Made by a program: the position numbers and the translations under genes. Positions 36,559 through 44,971 of a stretch of DNA of 60,470 nucleotides are shown piece after piece. Source of the DNA: Herbaspirillum sp. YR522 (GTDB taxonomy: Bacteria > Pseudomonadota > Gammaproteobacteria > Burkholderiales > Burkholderiaceae_D); the NCBI RefSeq assembly GCF_000282575.1, contig NZ_AKJA01000037.1, positions 1-60,470 of the forward strand. Direction: 5' to 3'. The notes under the pieces are model-generated. The model saw only the letters and a list, made by a program, of their open reading frames with translations. It made no database searches and was not told the DNA's origin. Each line of letters starts with the position of its first letter. Positions within the stretch are counted from its first letter, which is position 1.

Positions 36559-36600
36559 TCCGATAGATATCACCCAATTTACAGATACAGGAGCCTCATC

Positions 36601-36885
36601 ATGGCATTCGGTAAAAAGTTCGATAAAAGCAAACTGAAGCAAAAGCGCCAACAGCAAAACCCGCTGTTCAAGCGCAAGAAATTCTGCCGTTTCACCGCCG
36701 CTGGCGTTGAACAGGTCGATTACAAGGACGTCGAGACCCTGAAGGACTTCGTCCAGGAAAACGGCAAGATCATGCCGGCACGCCTGACCGGCACCAAGGC
36801 GCACTACCAACGTCAGGTCGACACCGCGATCAAGCGCGCACGCTACCTGGCCCTGGTGCCTTACACCGATCTGCACAACGCGTAA
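36601..36885 (+). CDS. rpsR: 30S ribosomal protein S18
   Basis: Encodes 94 residues. S18 partners S6 on the small-subunit platform. The basic N-terminus and the family core [20 protein letters not shown], then [20 protein letters not shown], are intact. A Cys pair as in zinc-binding S18 is not present. It is separated from priB by 42 bases with an AGGAG ribosome binding site. Confidence 0.98.
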   Translation: MAFGKKFDKSKLKQKRQQQNPLFKRKKFCRFTAAGVEQVDYKDVETLKDFVQENGKIMPARLTGTKAHYQRQVDTAIKRARYLALVPYTDLHNA

Positions 36886-36909
36886 TCGGCCGAGAAATAG
36901 GAGAAAAAC

Positions 36910-37362
36910 ATGCAAGTCATTCTGTTGGAAAAGATTGGTAATCTCGGTAGCCTGGGCGATGTAGTCCGCGTCAAGGACGGTTTCGCACGTAACTTCCTGA
37001 TCCCGCAACGCAAGGCACGTCGTGCCACGCAAACCGCGATCGCCGAATTCGAAACCAAGCGTGCCGACCTCGAGAAGGCCGCTGCTGAAAAGCTGGCAGC
37101 GGCTCAGGCCCAAGGCGAGAAGCTGGCGGGTTCGACCATCGAGATCGGCCAGAAGGCCGGTGTCGATGGCCGCCTGTTCGGTTCCGTGACCAACTTCGAC
37201 ATCGCTCAAGCGCTGGCCAAGAAGGGCTTCGTGGTCGAGAAGTCGGCAGTTCGCCTGCCTAACGGCCCGCTGAAGATCGTTGGCGAGCACGCCGTTGCAG
37301 TTGCCCTGCACACCGACGTGGTGGTCGATGTGACCATCGCCGTGAAGGGCGAGCAAGCGTAA
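36910..37362 (+). CDS. rplI: 50S ribosomal protein L9
   Basis: Encodes 150 residues. L9 binds 23S rRNA at the base of the L1 stalk and helps maintain frame. The N-terminal domain starts [19 protein letters not shown] and continues [15 protein letters not shown], with the long connecting helix and the C-terminal domain following. It is the last gene of the ribosomal operon, with a strong terminator after it. Confidence 0.98.
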   Translation: MQVILLEKIGNLGSLGDVVRVKDGFARNFLIPQRKARRATQTAIAEFETKRADLEKAAAEKLAAAQAQGEKLAGSTIEIGQKAGVDGRLFGSVTNFDIAQALAKKGFVVEKSAVRLPNGPLKIVGEHAVAVALHTDVVVDVTIAVKGEQA

Positions 37363-37390
37363 TCATTGCGCTCGCTGCAATTCAATTTGC

Positions 37391-37424
37391 AACAAAAAAG
37401 CCGGGTTCGCCTGGCTTTTTTGTT
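37391..37424. terminator. Intrinsic terminator after rplI
   Basis: Stem AACAAAAAAGCC with GGCTTTTTTGTT and a ten-base loop, 29 bases after the rplI stop. Confidence 0.92.
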
Positions 37425-37563
37425 GCCGTTTTCCGCCCCGCATCCCGCCGTCCGTCGCGCGGCCCCGTAAAGCAAGCGCCGGGGAGCGGGGTAATCCGGT
37501 TGCCTGCGCCCGATGCCCGGCGCCACAGCCGTCTGGCCACAAGGCCCATGTCCGAGAGCAGGT

Positions 37564-37569
37564 TATAAT
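37564..37569 (+). promoter_or_regulatory. TATAAT box overlapping the first possible dnaB start
   Basis: A perfect TATAAT within GTTATAATG shares its last two bases with the ATG at 37568. No clear -35 is visible at the right spacing. If active, transcription would begin near 37576, next to the second ATG (37577). Confidence 0.4.
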
Positions 37570-39013
37570 GCGCGCCATGAAAGAATCATCCCGCGCCACG
37601 AAAGACTCCTTCCCGCCGTTCCGGGGTTCCTCCGATCCCGAGGTCGATTCGCTGCGGGTACCTCCTCATTCGATCGAATCGGAGCAATCGGTGCTGGGTG
37701 GCCTGTTGCTCGACAATGCCGCCTGGGACCGGATTGCCGACTTCGTCAGTCCCGAGGACTTCTATCGCTACGACCACCGCATCATCTTCGAGCACATCGT
37801 CAAGCTGATCAACGCCACCAAGCCGGCTGACGTCATCACCGTCTTCGAAGCGCTGTCCAACAGCGGCAAGGCCGAGGAGGTGGGTGGCCTGGTGTACCTC
37901 AATGCGCTGGCCCAGAACACGCCTTCGGCCGCCAACATCCGTCGTTACGCCGAGATCGTGCGCGACCGCGGTATCCTGCGCAAGCTCATCACGGTGGCCG
38001 ACGAGATCTCCGGCAACGCGTTCAATCCGCAAGGCAAGGACGTCAAGCAGATGCTCGACGAGGCCGAGTCGAAGATCTTCGCCATCGCCGAGGAAGGCTC
38101 GCGCGGCACCCAGGGCTTCATGGAAATCCAGCCGCTGCTGACCCAGGTGGTCGAGCGCATCGACGAGCTCTACAATCGCGACAACACCAGCGACATCACG
38201 GGCGTACCGACCGGCTTCATCGATCTCGACAAGATGACCTCCGGCCTGCAACCGGGCGACCTGATCATCGTGGCCGGCCGTCCCTCGATGGGCAAGACCG
38301 CATTTTCGATCAACATCGGCGAGACGGTGGCCATCGAAAGCGGCCTGCCGGTGGCGGTGTTCTCGATGGAAATGGGCGGTACCCAGCTGGCCATGCGTAT
38401 GCTGGGCTCGGTGGGTCGGCTCGACCAGCATCGCCTGCGTACCGGCCGCCTGCTCGACGAGGACTGGCCGCGCCTGACGCACGCCATCCAGAAGATGAAC
38501 GACGCGCAGTTCTACATCGACGAGACCCCGGCCCTGAGCCCGATCGAATTGCGCGCGCGCTCGCGGCGACTGGCGCGCCAATGCGGCAAGCTGGGCCTGA
38601 TCATCATCGACTACCTGCAGCTGATGTCGGGCAATGGCGGCAGTTCTTCCGAGAACCGCGCCTCGGAGATCTCGGAAATCTCGCGTAGCCTGAAGGGCCT
38701 GGCCAAGGAACTCAATTGCCCGGTGATCGCGCTGTCCCAGCTCAACCGCGCGCTCGAACAGCGTCCCAACAAGCGTCCCGTGATGTCCGACTTGCGCGAA
38801 TCCGGCGCCATCGAGCAGGATGCCGACGTTATTTTGTTCATTTACCGCGACGAGGTTTACAATCCGGACTCGCCCGACAAGGGGACTGCCGAGATCATCA
38901 TCGGCAAGCAGCGTAATGGCCCCATCGGCAGTATCCGGCTCTCGTTTCTGGGGCAATACACCAAGTACGACAACTATATCGGCAATCTCGCCAACCCCTA
39001 CGGCGGCGATTGA
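37568..39013 (+). CDS. dnaB: Replicative DNA helicase DnaB
   Basis: Encodes up to 481 residues. DnaB is the hexameric 5'-3' helicase at the replication fork. The N-terminal domain has SIESEQSVLGGLLLDNAAWD. The RecA-like domain has Walker A GRPSMGKTAF, then VFSMEMGGTQLAMRMLGSV and LGLIIIDYLQLMSG (Walker B), and the C-terminal FIYRDEVYNPDSPDKGTAEI. No intein is present. The start may be the ATG at 37568 or the one at 37577; a TATAAT box overlapping the first favours the second. It follows the rplI terminator. Confidence 0.96.
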   Translation: MRAMKESSRATKDSFPPFRGSSDPEVDSLRVPPHSIESEQSVLGGLLLDNAAWDRIADFVSPEDFYRYDHRIIFEHIVKLINATKPADVITVFEALSNSGKAEEVGGLVYLNALAQNTPSAANIRRYAEIVRDRGILRKLITVADEISGNAFNPQGKDVKQMLDEAESKIFAIAEEGSRGTQGFMEIQPLLTQVVERIDELYNRDNTSDITGVPTGFIDLDKMTSGLQPGDLIIVAGRPSMGKTAFSINIGETVAIESGLPVAVFSMEMGGTQLAMRMLGSVGRLDQHRLRTGRLLDEDWPRLTHAIQKMNDAQFYIDETPALSPIELRARSRRLARQCGKLGLIIIDYLQLMSGNGGSSSENRASEISEISRSLKGLAKELNCPVIALSQLNRALEQRPNKRPVMSDLRESGAIEQDADVILFIYRDEVYNPDSPDKGTAEIIIGKQRNGPIGSIRLSFLGQYTKYDNYIGNLANPYGGD

Positions 39014-39153
39014 CGGAGGAAGTCCTGCGCTGCGCGGCTGCCATGGGGGCGCCACGCAGCGCGGGAAGATATACGCCGGAGGCGGCAATCGGATCGCCGC
39101 CGGTATAAACAGCGCCCACAGGCGGGCGCGACATATTGATGAGAGAGTGAAAC

Positions 39154-39780
39154 ATGTTTGGACGACTGATGCCGACCGAAGGCAAATTCTTTGACCTGTT
39201 CAATCAGCATGCCGAGTTGGCGGTCAAGTGTGCAAAAGAGATGGTCGCGCTGATGACCAATTTCGACGACCTCGAAATTCGCGTGCATGCCATCGAGACG
39301 GTCGAGAAGCAGGCCGACAAGGTGACGCACAACACCATCGAGTTGTTGCACAAGACCTTCATCACGCCGCTCGACCGCGACGATATCCACCAGCTGATCA
39401 CCCGCATGGACGATATCCTCGACCTGCTCGAAGATGCGGCCCAGACCATTTCGCTCTACGACATCAAGGCCATCACGCCTGAGGCCAAGCGCCTGGCAGA
39501 ACTGTGCCTGACCTGTGCCGAGAAGGTGCAGGCAGCCGTCGGCCTGCTGCACAATATGGACAACTCGCGCCAGATCCTGGCCATCTGCCAGGAAATCGAT
39601 CGCCTCGAATCCGACGCCGATCACGTCATGCGCGCGGCCATGTCCAAGCTGTTCCGCGACGAACCCGACGTGCGTACCCTGATCAAGCTCAAGGCCATCT
39701 ACGAGATCCTGGAAACCGTGACCGACCGCTGCGAGGACGTGGCCAACATCATCGAAGGCATCATCGTCGAGAACGCCTGA
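39154..39780 (+). CDS. DUF47 / PhoU-like Pit accessory protein
   Basis: Encodes 208 residues, all helical. It belongs to the DUF47 (PhoU-like) family, which is commonly encoded next to Pit phosphate transporters and is thought to modulate them. Characteristic stretches are FFDLFNQHAELAVKCAKEM, VEKQADKVTHNTIELLHKTF and ITPLDRDDIHQLITRMDDIL. It is cytoplasmic, with no membrane segments. The pit gene follows after 82 bases, so the two probably form one unit. Confidence 0.92.
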   Translation: MFGRLMPTEGKFFDLFNQHAELAVKCAKEMVALMTNFDDLEIRVHAIETVEKQADKVTHNTIELLHKTFITPLDRDDIHQLITRMDDILDLLEDAAQTISLYDIKAITPEAKRLAELCLTCAEKVQAAVGLLHNMDNSRQILAICQEIDRLESDADHVMRAAMSKLFRDEPDVRTLIKLKAIYEILETVTDRCEDVANIIEGIIVENA

Positions 39781-39862
39781 TGTCGATGTCGCCGCGGCCC
39801 ATGCGGGCCCGGTGGCACGATGACCGGCCTGTCGGCCGCCTCCAGCAAACACGGTCCTTTCC

Positions 39863-40870
39863 ATGCATACAGTACAAATCAGCCTACATATCCTGGCGCT
39901 CCTGATCGTCCTGGCGCTGCTGTTCGATTTCATGAACGGCTTCCACGATGCCGCCAACGCGATCGCCACCGTGGTGTCGACCGGCGTGTTGCGCCCGCAG
40001 ACCGCGGTCGCCATGGCCGCCTTCTTCAACCTGGCGGCGGTGTTCGTGTTCCACCAGCTGCATGTGGCGGCCTCGGTCGGCAAGGGCACCATCGACCCCA
40101 GCGTGGTGGATCACTATGTCATCTTCGGCGCGTTGGTCGGTGCGATCTTCTGGAACCTGGTGACCTGGTACTACGGCATTCCTTCCTCGTCCTCGCATGC
40201 GCTCATCGGTGGCCTGGTCGGCGCCGCGGTGGCCAAGGCCGGCACCGGCGCGCTGATCTCGGCCGGCCTGCTCAAGACGATCCTGTTCATCGTCCTGTCG
40301 CCATTGCTGGGCCTGATCTTCGGTTCATTGATGATGCTGATGGTGTCGTGGATCTTCTTCCGCTCGACGCCGCGCAAGATCGATGGCTGGTTCCGCCGGC
40401 TGCAGTTGCTGTCGGCCTCGATGTACAGCCTCGGGCATGGCGGCAATGACGCGCAGAAGACCATCGGCGTGATCTGGATGCTGCTGATCGCAGCCGGCCA
40501 GTCGACCGGCGATGCGCCGCCGATGTGGGTGATCATCTCCTGCTACTGCGCCATCAGCCTGGGCACCCTGTTCGGTGGCTGGCGCATCGTCAAGACCATG
40601 GGCCAGAAGATCACCAAGTTGAAACCGGTAGGTGGTTTCTGTGCCGAGACGGGCGGCGCCATCACCCTGTTCATCGCCACCGCATTCGGCATTCCGGTCT
40701 CGACCACCCATACCATCACCGGCGCCATCGTCGGCGTGGGCGCATCGCAGAAGATGTCGGCGGTGCGGTGGGGCGTGGCCAGCAACATCGTCTGGGCCTG
40801 GATCTTCACCATCCCGGCGTCGGCCTTCGTCGCCGCCATTGCTTGGTGGCTGGGCACCAAGATCCTGTAA
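39863..40870 (+). CDS. pit: Low-affinity inorganic phosphate transporter, PiT family
   Basis: Encodes 335 residues with about ten hydrophobic helices. PiT proteins import metal-phosphate complexes using the proton gradient. The two internal repeat signatures are visible: FDFMNGFHDAANAIATVVST near the N-terminus and LGHGGNDAQKTIGVIWMLL in the middle, along with IPVSTTHTITGAIVGVG near the C-terminus. It is shorter than E. coli PitA (499), in line with the shorter form often paired with DUF47. Confidence 0.93.
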   Translation: MHTVQISLHILALLIVLALLFDFMNGFHDAANAIATVVSTGVLRPQTAVAMAAFFNLAAVFVFHQLHVAASVGKGTIDPSVVDHYVIFGALVGAIFWNLVTWYYGIPSSSSHALIGGLVGAAVAKAGTGALISAGLLKTILFIVLSPLLGLIFGSLMMLMVSWIFFRSTPRKIDGWFRRLQLLSASMYSLGHGGNDAQKTIGVIWMLLIAAGQSTGDAPPMWVIISCYCAISLGTLFGGWRIVKTMGQKITKLKPVGGFCAETGGAITLFIATAFGIPVSTTHTITGAIVGVGASQKMSAVRWGVASNIVWAWIFTIPASAFVAAIAWWLGTKIL

Positions 40871-40888
40871 TACCCGCCTGGCGCGTCC

Positions 40889-41210
40889 AAAATGGCCCTC
40901 CCTCCCGGGGTAATGCCGTTCAGTTAAGACTGAACGGCATTTTTGCATTGATAGACCGTTCGCGCTGAGGTGATGCGCAGGATGGCCTCGAAGGCGCGCT
41001 GGCGGCAAAGTCAGCAGCGCCTTCGATATGCTGCCAAGGCAGCTACTCAGTACGAACGGGAAATAGTTTACTTTTTGTCGATCACCCAACCACCGTTCGG
41101 ACTGAGGTGGTCCGCAGGACCGTATCGAAGGCGTACCGACGCCGAACGGAAAATAATCGGATGAAACGCGCTTAACTGAACAGCATTACTCCCTCCCGCG
41201 GGCCATTTTT
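40889..41210. repeat. Nested inverted-repeat element between pit and the PIN-PhoH gene
   Basis: Two 40-base outer arms (40889-40928 and 41171-41210) are inverted copies, matching in TGGCCC and in TAATGC-GTTCAGTTAAG with a short divergent centre. Inside are three related palindromic units: 40956-41001 and 41014-41059 form an inverted pair starting CCGTTCG and ending CGAACGG with ATCGAAGGCG-like cores; 41093-41149 is a third unit. The core resembles the widespread CCGTTCG...CTGAG...TCGAAGG repeat of proteobacteria. No gene is visible inside, and no target-site duplication is obvious. Of the 474-base gap, this element occupies most. Confidence 0.7.
40912..40945 (+). terminator. Intrinsic terminator of pit, within the left arm of the repeat
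   Basis: AATGCCGTTCAG pairs with CTGAACGGCATT around a six-base loop, followed by a T-run. It lies 41 bases after the pit stop and is formed in part by the left arm of the inverted-repeat element. Confidence 0.88.
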
Positions 41211-41278
41211 CATGTGCGGGCGGGTGTGCCCTTGTTGTCGTGGGGACCGGGCGCAGCACCGCCACCGGACATCGAGCC

Positions 41279-41310
41279 CAAAAAAAATGACCACCGCGAG
41301 GGTGGTCATT
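41279..41310 (-). terminator. Intrinsic terminator of the PIN-PhoH gene
   Basis: Stem AATGACCACC with GGTGGTCATT, loop GCGAG, followed on the - strand by a run of T (A-tract at 41279-41287). It lies 34 bases after the stop. Confidence 0.9.
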
Positions 41311-41344
41311 GTCTTTCCAGGCAGGACAAGGCTAACTTGCGGAC

Positions 41345-43039
41345 CTACAGCACATCGCTGGCGTGATCGGCCAGGCGCGAGCGTTCGCCGCGCGCCAGGG
41401 TGACGTGACCGCTATGCGACCAGCCCTTGAAGCGGTCGACCACGTAGGTCAGGCCGCTGGAACCTTCGGTCAGGTACGGCGTGTCGATCTGGGCGATGTT
41501 GCCCAGGCAGATGATCTTGGTACCAGGGCCGGCACGGGTGACCAGCGTCTTCATCTGCTTGGGCGTCAGGTTCTGGGCTTCGTCGATGATCAGGAACTTG
41601 TTGACGAAGGTGCGGCCGCGCATGAAGTTGAGCGACTTGATCTTGATGCGCGAGCGGATCAGGTCCTGGGTCGCGGCCCGGCCCCATTCGCCGGCGTCGC
41701 CGTCGGACTTGTTGAGCACTTCCAGGTTGTCGTCGAAGGCGCCCATCCACGGCCCCATCTTCTCTTCCTCGGTGCCGGGCAAAAAGCCGATGTCTTCACC
41801 CACGGGGACCGTCACCCGGGTGACGATGATCTCGTTGTAGAGCTTGGTCTCGAGCACCTGCGCCAAGCCCGCCGCCAGCGCCAGCAGGGTCTTGCCGGTA
41901 CCGGCCTGGCCCAGCAGCGTGACGAAGTCGCATTCCGGGTTCATCAGCAGGTTCAGCGCGAAGTTCTGTTCGCGATTGCGTGCGGTGATGCCCCAGACGC
42001 TGTTCTTGGCGTGACCGAAATCGCGCAGCGTCTGCAGCACGGCGGTCTTGCCGTTGATCTGCGACACCTGCCCGTAGAACGAAGGCTCGCCGTTGCGCGG
42101 CTCGATGAAGACGAACTGGTTCACCAGCAACGACGGCACATAGGGACCGGTGACACGGTAATAGGTGTAGCCGGTGCCATGCTTGTTTTCCTGCCACGAC
42201 TCCATGCCCTTGCCGTGCTTGTTCCAGAAATCATCGGGCAACTGCTGGATGCCGGAGTACAGCAGGTCGGTGTCTTCCAGGACGTGGTCGTTGAAGTAGT
42301 CCTCGGCCGGCAAGCCGATGGCACGCGCCTTGAGACGCATGTTGATGTCCTTGGACACCAGCACCACCGGACGCTCCGGGTATTGCTGGTCGAGCGCGCG
42401 CACCACGCCGAGGATCTGGTTGTCGGCCTTGCCCTGGGGCAGGCCATCGGGCAGGGCGGCGTTTTGCAGCTTGGTCTGGAAGAACAGGCGCCCCTTGGCG
42501 TCCTTGTTGCCCAGCTTGGCCAGCGGTATGCCGAGGTCGATGGCGTCTTCGGCGATGTCGCTCACCAGGGCGTCGAGCGAACGCGAAATCTGGCGCGCGT
42601 TGCGGGCCACCTCCGACATGCCTTTCTTGTGATTGTCGAGCTCTTCGAGCGTGACCATCGGCAGGTAGATGTCGTGTTCCTCGAAGCGGAACAGCGAGGT
42701 CGGGTCATGCATCAGCACGTTGGTGTCGAGCACGAACAGCTTGGACATGCCCATCTTGTCGGCGGCGCGGCTGGTGGTCGACTTGGAGCGGCTCTCCACC
42801 GCCTTGGCGCCACTCGTGGGCTTGTCGGCCGCGGCGGCCTTGGCGGTGGTGCTGCGCGCGCGTGGCGCTTGCTTGGCGGCCGGCTCGGCGGCCTTGGCCA
42901 CCACAGCCCGGGCGGGCGCGGGCGGGGCGGTGTCTACGAGTGCGATGTTCGGTTTGACAGGTTTATTGCTCTCGGCCTTTGGATAGTCTTCGATGGACAA
43001 TAACGCAGCTGGTTTGCTCGGCATTTTGGGCAGGGGCAT
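41345..43039 (-). CDS. PIN domain-PhoH fusion protein (PhoH2-like)
   Basis: Encodes 564 residues. A low-complexity Ala/Lys/Pro N-terminus (about residues 1-95) leads into a PIN nuclease domain beginning KLFVLDTNVLMHDP, with VTLEELDNHKKG and further acidic residues. The PhoH ATPase domain follows, with Walker A LLGQAGTGKTLLALA, VTRVTVPVGEDIGFLPG and FLIIDEAQNLTPKQMK (Walker B). PIN-PhoH fusions are known as ATP-dependent RNA-unwinding ribonucleases. I chose the ATG at 43039; the N-terminal extension has little constraint, so MGMSK near residue 96 is a possible alternative. Confidence 0.9.
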   Translation of the reverse strand: MPLPKMPSKPAALLSIEDYPKAESNKPVKPNIALVDTAPPAPARAVVAKAAEPAAKQAPRARSTTAKAAAADKPTSGAKAVESRSKSTTSRAADKMGMSKLFVLDTNVLMHDPTSLFRFEEHDIYLPMVTLEELDNHKKGMSEVARNARQISRSLDALVSDIAEDAIDLGIPLAKLGNKDAKGRLFFQTKLQNAALPDGLPQGKADNQILGVVRALDQQYPERPVVLVSKDINMRLKARAIGLPAEDYFNDHVLEDTDLLYSGIQQLPDDFWNKHGKGMESWQENKHGTGYTYYRVTGPYVPSLLVNQFVFIEPRNGEPSFYGQVSQINGKTAVLQTLRDFGHAKNSVWGITARNREQNFALNLLMNPECDFVTLLGQAGTGKTLLALAAGLAQVLETKLYNEIIVTRVTVPVGEDIGFLPGTEEEKMGPWMGAFDDNLEVLNKSDGDAGEWGRAATQDLIRSRIKIKSLNFMRGRTFVNKFLIIDEAQNLTPKQMKTLVTRAGPGTKIICLGNIAQIDTPYLTEGSSGLTYVVDRFKGWSHSGHVTLARGERSRLADHASDVL

Positions 43040-43352
43040 CAGAACCTCGGTAATGAATGAAGAAAACACCGCTTTGTCAGAGCGAACAGGAATGGCAAGA
43101 CTGCTAACGGCAAGGGAGGCGGAAAACGCAAAAGGGGGATGGCCATGGCCGGCGGAAAAGAAAAAAAGCCGCTGTGGCAGGCCTGAGGCCTAAACCAGGA
43201 ACGGCTTCCGTGTGACGCTTTTCTATTTGAATTCAAAGGCTTGTTTCGATTGACCGTTATTCGTCAAGCACGGCGGGATGGTTGCCAGGCAATCGCGTCG
43301 TGGCCTTTTGATCAACCCTGCCGGCGGTCTGGCGTTGCCGGCAAGCGTGCTC
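43040..43352. other. Intergenic region between the PIN-PhoH gene and the peroxiredoxin gene
   Basis: Contains a terminator for the upstream genes (43160-43208) and presumably the promoter for the PIN-PhoH gene between it and 43040. I see no other gene, repeat or recognised operator in these 313 bases. Confidence 0.6.
43160..43208 (-). terminator. Intrinsic terminator after the arnD-peroxiredoxin genes
   Basis: On the - strand AAGCCG and CGGCTT close an imperfect stem holding an inner AGGCCT-CA-GGCCT hairpin, followed by seven T. It separates the peroxiredoxin transcript from the PIN-PhoH gene. Confidence 0.7.
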
Positions 43353-43829
43353 TCAGGCGATGGTTTTGATGAAGGCCAGCACGTCGTCGACGTGGGCTGG
43401 AACCTTGACTCCACGCCATTCTTTCACCACTTTGCCGGTGCCGTCAATCACAAACGTGCTGCGCTCGACGCCACGCACCTGTTTGCCATACATGTTTTTC
43501 AGCTTCATGACATCGAACATGTTGCACAGCGTTTCGTCGGGGTCCGAGATCAGTTCGAAGGGCATGCCGAGCTTGCCCTTGAAGTTCTCATGCGACTTCA
43601 CACTGTCGCGGCTGACACCGAAGATGTCGGTGTTGTGCGCCAGGAACTCGGGGTGCAGGTCGCGGAACTGCATGCCTTCGGTGGTGCAGCCGGGGGTATT
43701 GTCCTTCGGATAGAAGTACAGCACCAGGTTGCGGCCCCGGTAATCGGCCAGGTGGAAGGTCTTGCCGCTGGTCATGGCGGCCGAGAACTCGGGCACCGTC
43801 TTGTGGTGCAGTGATGGACGATCGGTCAA
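43353..43829 (-). CDS. bcp: Peroxiredoxin, Bcp/PrxQ family
   Basis: Encodes 158 residues. Bcp-type peroxiredoxins reduce hydrogen and organic peroxides with thioredoxin. The peroxidatic cysteine is Cys48 in YPKDNTPGCTTEG, and other family residues (FRDLHPEF, GVSRDSVKSHENF) are conserved. The resolving cysteine found five residues later in E. coli Bcp is missing (Met here); another Cys lies near residue 102 (ETLCNMFDV). It may therefore be a one-Cys or atypical variant. It starts 46 bases after the arnD stop. Confidence 0.92.
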   Translation of the reverse strand: MTDRPSLHHKTVPEFSAAMTSGKTFHLADYRGRNLVLYFYPKDNTPGCTTEGMQFRDLHPEFLAHNTDIFGVSRDSVKSHENFKGKLGMPFELISDPDETLCNMFDVMKLKNMYGKQVRGVERSTFVIDGTGKVVKEWRGVKVPAHVDDVLAFIKTIA

Positions 43830-43875
43830 GGTGTGCCTTGTAGGTTGTTTGTTGTTGGTCGTATCGTGGCAAAGC

Positions 43876-44817
43876 TCAGCTGGCCTGGACGATCATCTCG
43901 CCGGAGCGGCCGGGCAATTCGCCCCAGGCAACCGGTAGGATCGGCAATACGTCGTCCTTGACGCTGGCGTGGTACTGGCCCATCGAGCACAACTCGTAGC
44001 CTTGTGCGCGCCAGCCGCCGAGCAATTGTTCGAAGATGGGGGCAAGCTTCTGCCCTTCAAGTTCGGCGTGCAGCGTGAAGACGTGATCGCGCCGCTCGCG
44101 GGTGAGCCCGAGCAGCAGTTGCGCCGCGTTGCCGGCGTCGATCAGCTTGCCGCCGATGGTACGCCCCAGGATCTCGTCGAGCGTGGGCAGCGTCGTGGGC
44201 AGCTGCACGCAGTCGAGTGTTCGACCATTGATCGACAGCCGGTGCGGGCCGGCGTCGGGATCGGCGATGCGGCCATCCTCGCGCAGCTGGACCCGGCCGT
44301 CCGATGCATAGGCGATGCCGAACTCGTCGAGCTGCAGGAAGGCATGCGGATTCATCTGCCAGCCGGCGGCGCCATGGGTGGTCGGTGCGACCCCGAAGAT
44401 GTCGTGGTAACGGCCATAGGCCAGTTGCATGGTCTCCTGGGTCCAGGCGGCGTCGGCGCCGCGCACGTCGTCCTGCCATACCCGATGGTCCCAGGTGTGG
44501 ATGCCGCATTCGAAGCCGGCCGCGCCGGCGCGGCGCATATGGTCGGCGCAGGTCTTGCCGATGTCGGGCGCCGGCAGCAGCGTGCCGTACATCAGGGTCT
44601 TGAGGCCATAGTGCTCCACCACCGAAGTGCGCGACACCTTGCTGAAGAAACCGGGCCGGAAGATCTGCTTGAGCGCCCAGCCGGTATGGTCGTGGCCAAG
44701 CGAAAAGAGGAAGGTGGCGCCGGCATCATGACGCCGCAACTGGTCGATCAGGTTGGGAACGCCCACGCGGGTGCCGCGATAGGTGTCGGCGTCGATCTTG
44801 AGAGTAAGTTTTGGCAT
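43876..44817 (-). CDS. arnD: Undecaprenyl-phosphate 4-deoxy-4-formamido-L-arabinose deformylase ArnD
   Basis: Encodes 313 residues. ArnD removes the formyl group from undecaprenyl-phosphate-linked Ara4FN in the lipid A modification pathway. It is a NodB-type polysaccharide deacetylase: KLTLKIDADTYRGTRVGVPN, then FECGIHTWDHRVWQD and GVAPTTHGAAGWQMNPHAF carry the metal-binding and catalytic residues. The ATG at 44817 gives a standard N-terminus; the open frame starts 15 residues earlier. It is separated from the other arn genes by 154 bases with two hairpins. Confidence 0.93.
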   Translation of the reverse strand: MPKLTLKIDADTYRGTRVGVPNLIDQLRRHDAGATFLFSLGHDHTGWALKQIFRPGFFSKVSRTSVVEHYGLKTLMYGTLLPAPDIGKTCADHMRRAGAAGFECGIHTWDHRVWQDDVRGADAAWTQETMQLAYGRYHDIFGVAPTTHGAAGWQMNPHAFLQLDEFGIAYASDGRVQLREDGRIADPDAGPHRLSINGRTLDCVQLPTTLPTLDEILGRTIGGKLIDAGNAAQLLLGLTRERRDHVFTLHAELEGQKLAPIFEQLLGGWRAQGYELCSMGQYHASVKDDVLPILPVAWGELPGRSGEMIVQAS

Positions 44818-44838
44818 GAGTGGGTGATGGTCTGCTGG

Positions 44839-44861
44839 ATTGGCAGTTCGACAAACTGCCA
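44839..44861. other. Hairpin upstream of arnD
   Basis: TTGGCAGTT and AACTGCCAA form a nine-base perfect stem with a five-base loop, 22 bases before the arnD start. No T-run follows. It could be an operator or an mRNA structure. Confidence 0.45.
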
Positions 44862-44916
44862 ACCCAGCACACTAGCATTGTGCTCGGTCGGCGACAATAT
44901 ACAGCGGTCCCGGAAC

Positions 44917-44947
44917 CGCAAAAACAAACCGCGCCATCGGGCGCGGT
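44917..44947 (-). terminator. Probable terminator between the ArnA-decarboxylase gene and arnD
   Basis: On the - strand ACCGCGCC(C) and GGCGCGGT form an eight-base stem with a three- to four-base loop, followed by TTGTTTTTG. It lies 25 bases after the stop of the preceding gene. Confidence 0.6.
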
Positions 44948-44971
44948 CGGTCAGCTGGCCTGCGATGCAGG

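Noticed and set aside
37206..37526. Small - strand open frames opposite the rplI end and terminator
   Set aside because: They cross a strong terminator and show no conservation; treated as chance frames.
40889..41210. Possible insertion sequence in the pit downstream gap
   Set aside because: There are inverted arms but no transposase gene or target duplication, so it is listed as a repeat and not as an insertion sequence.
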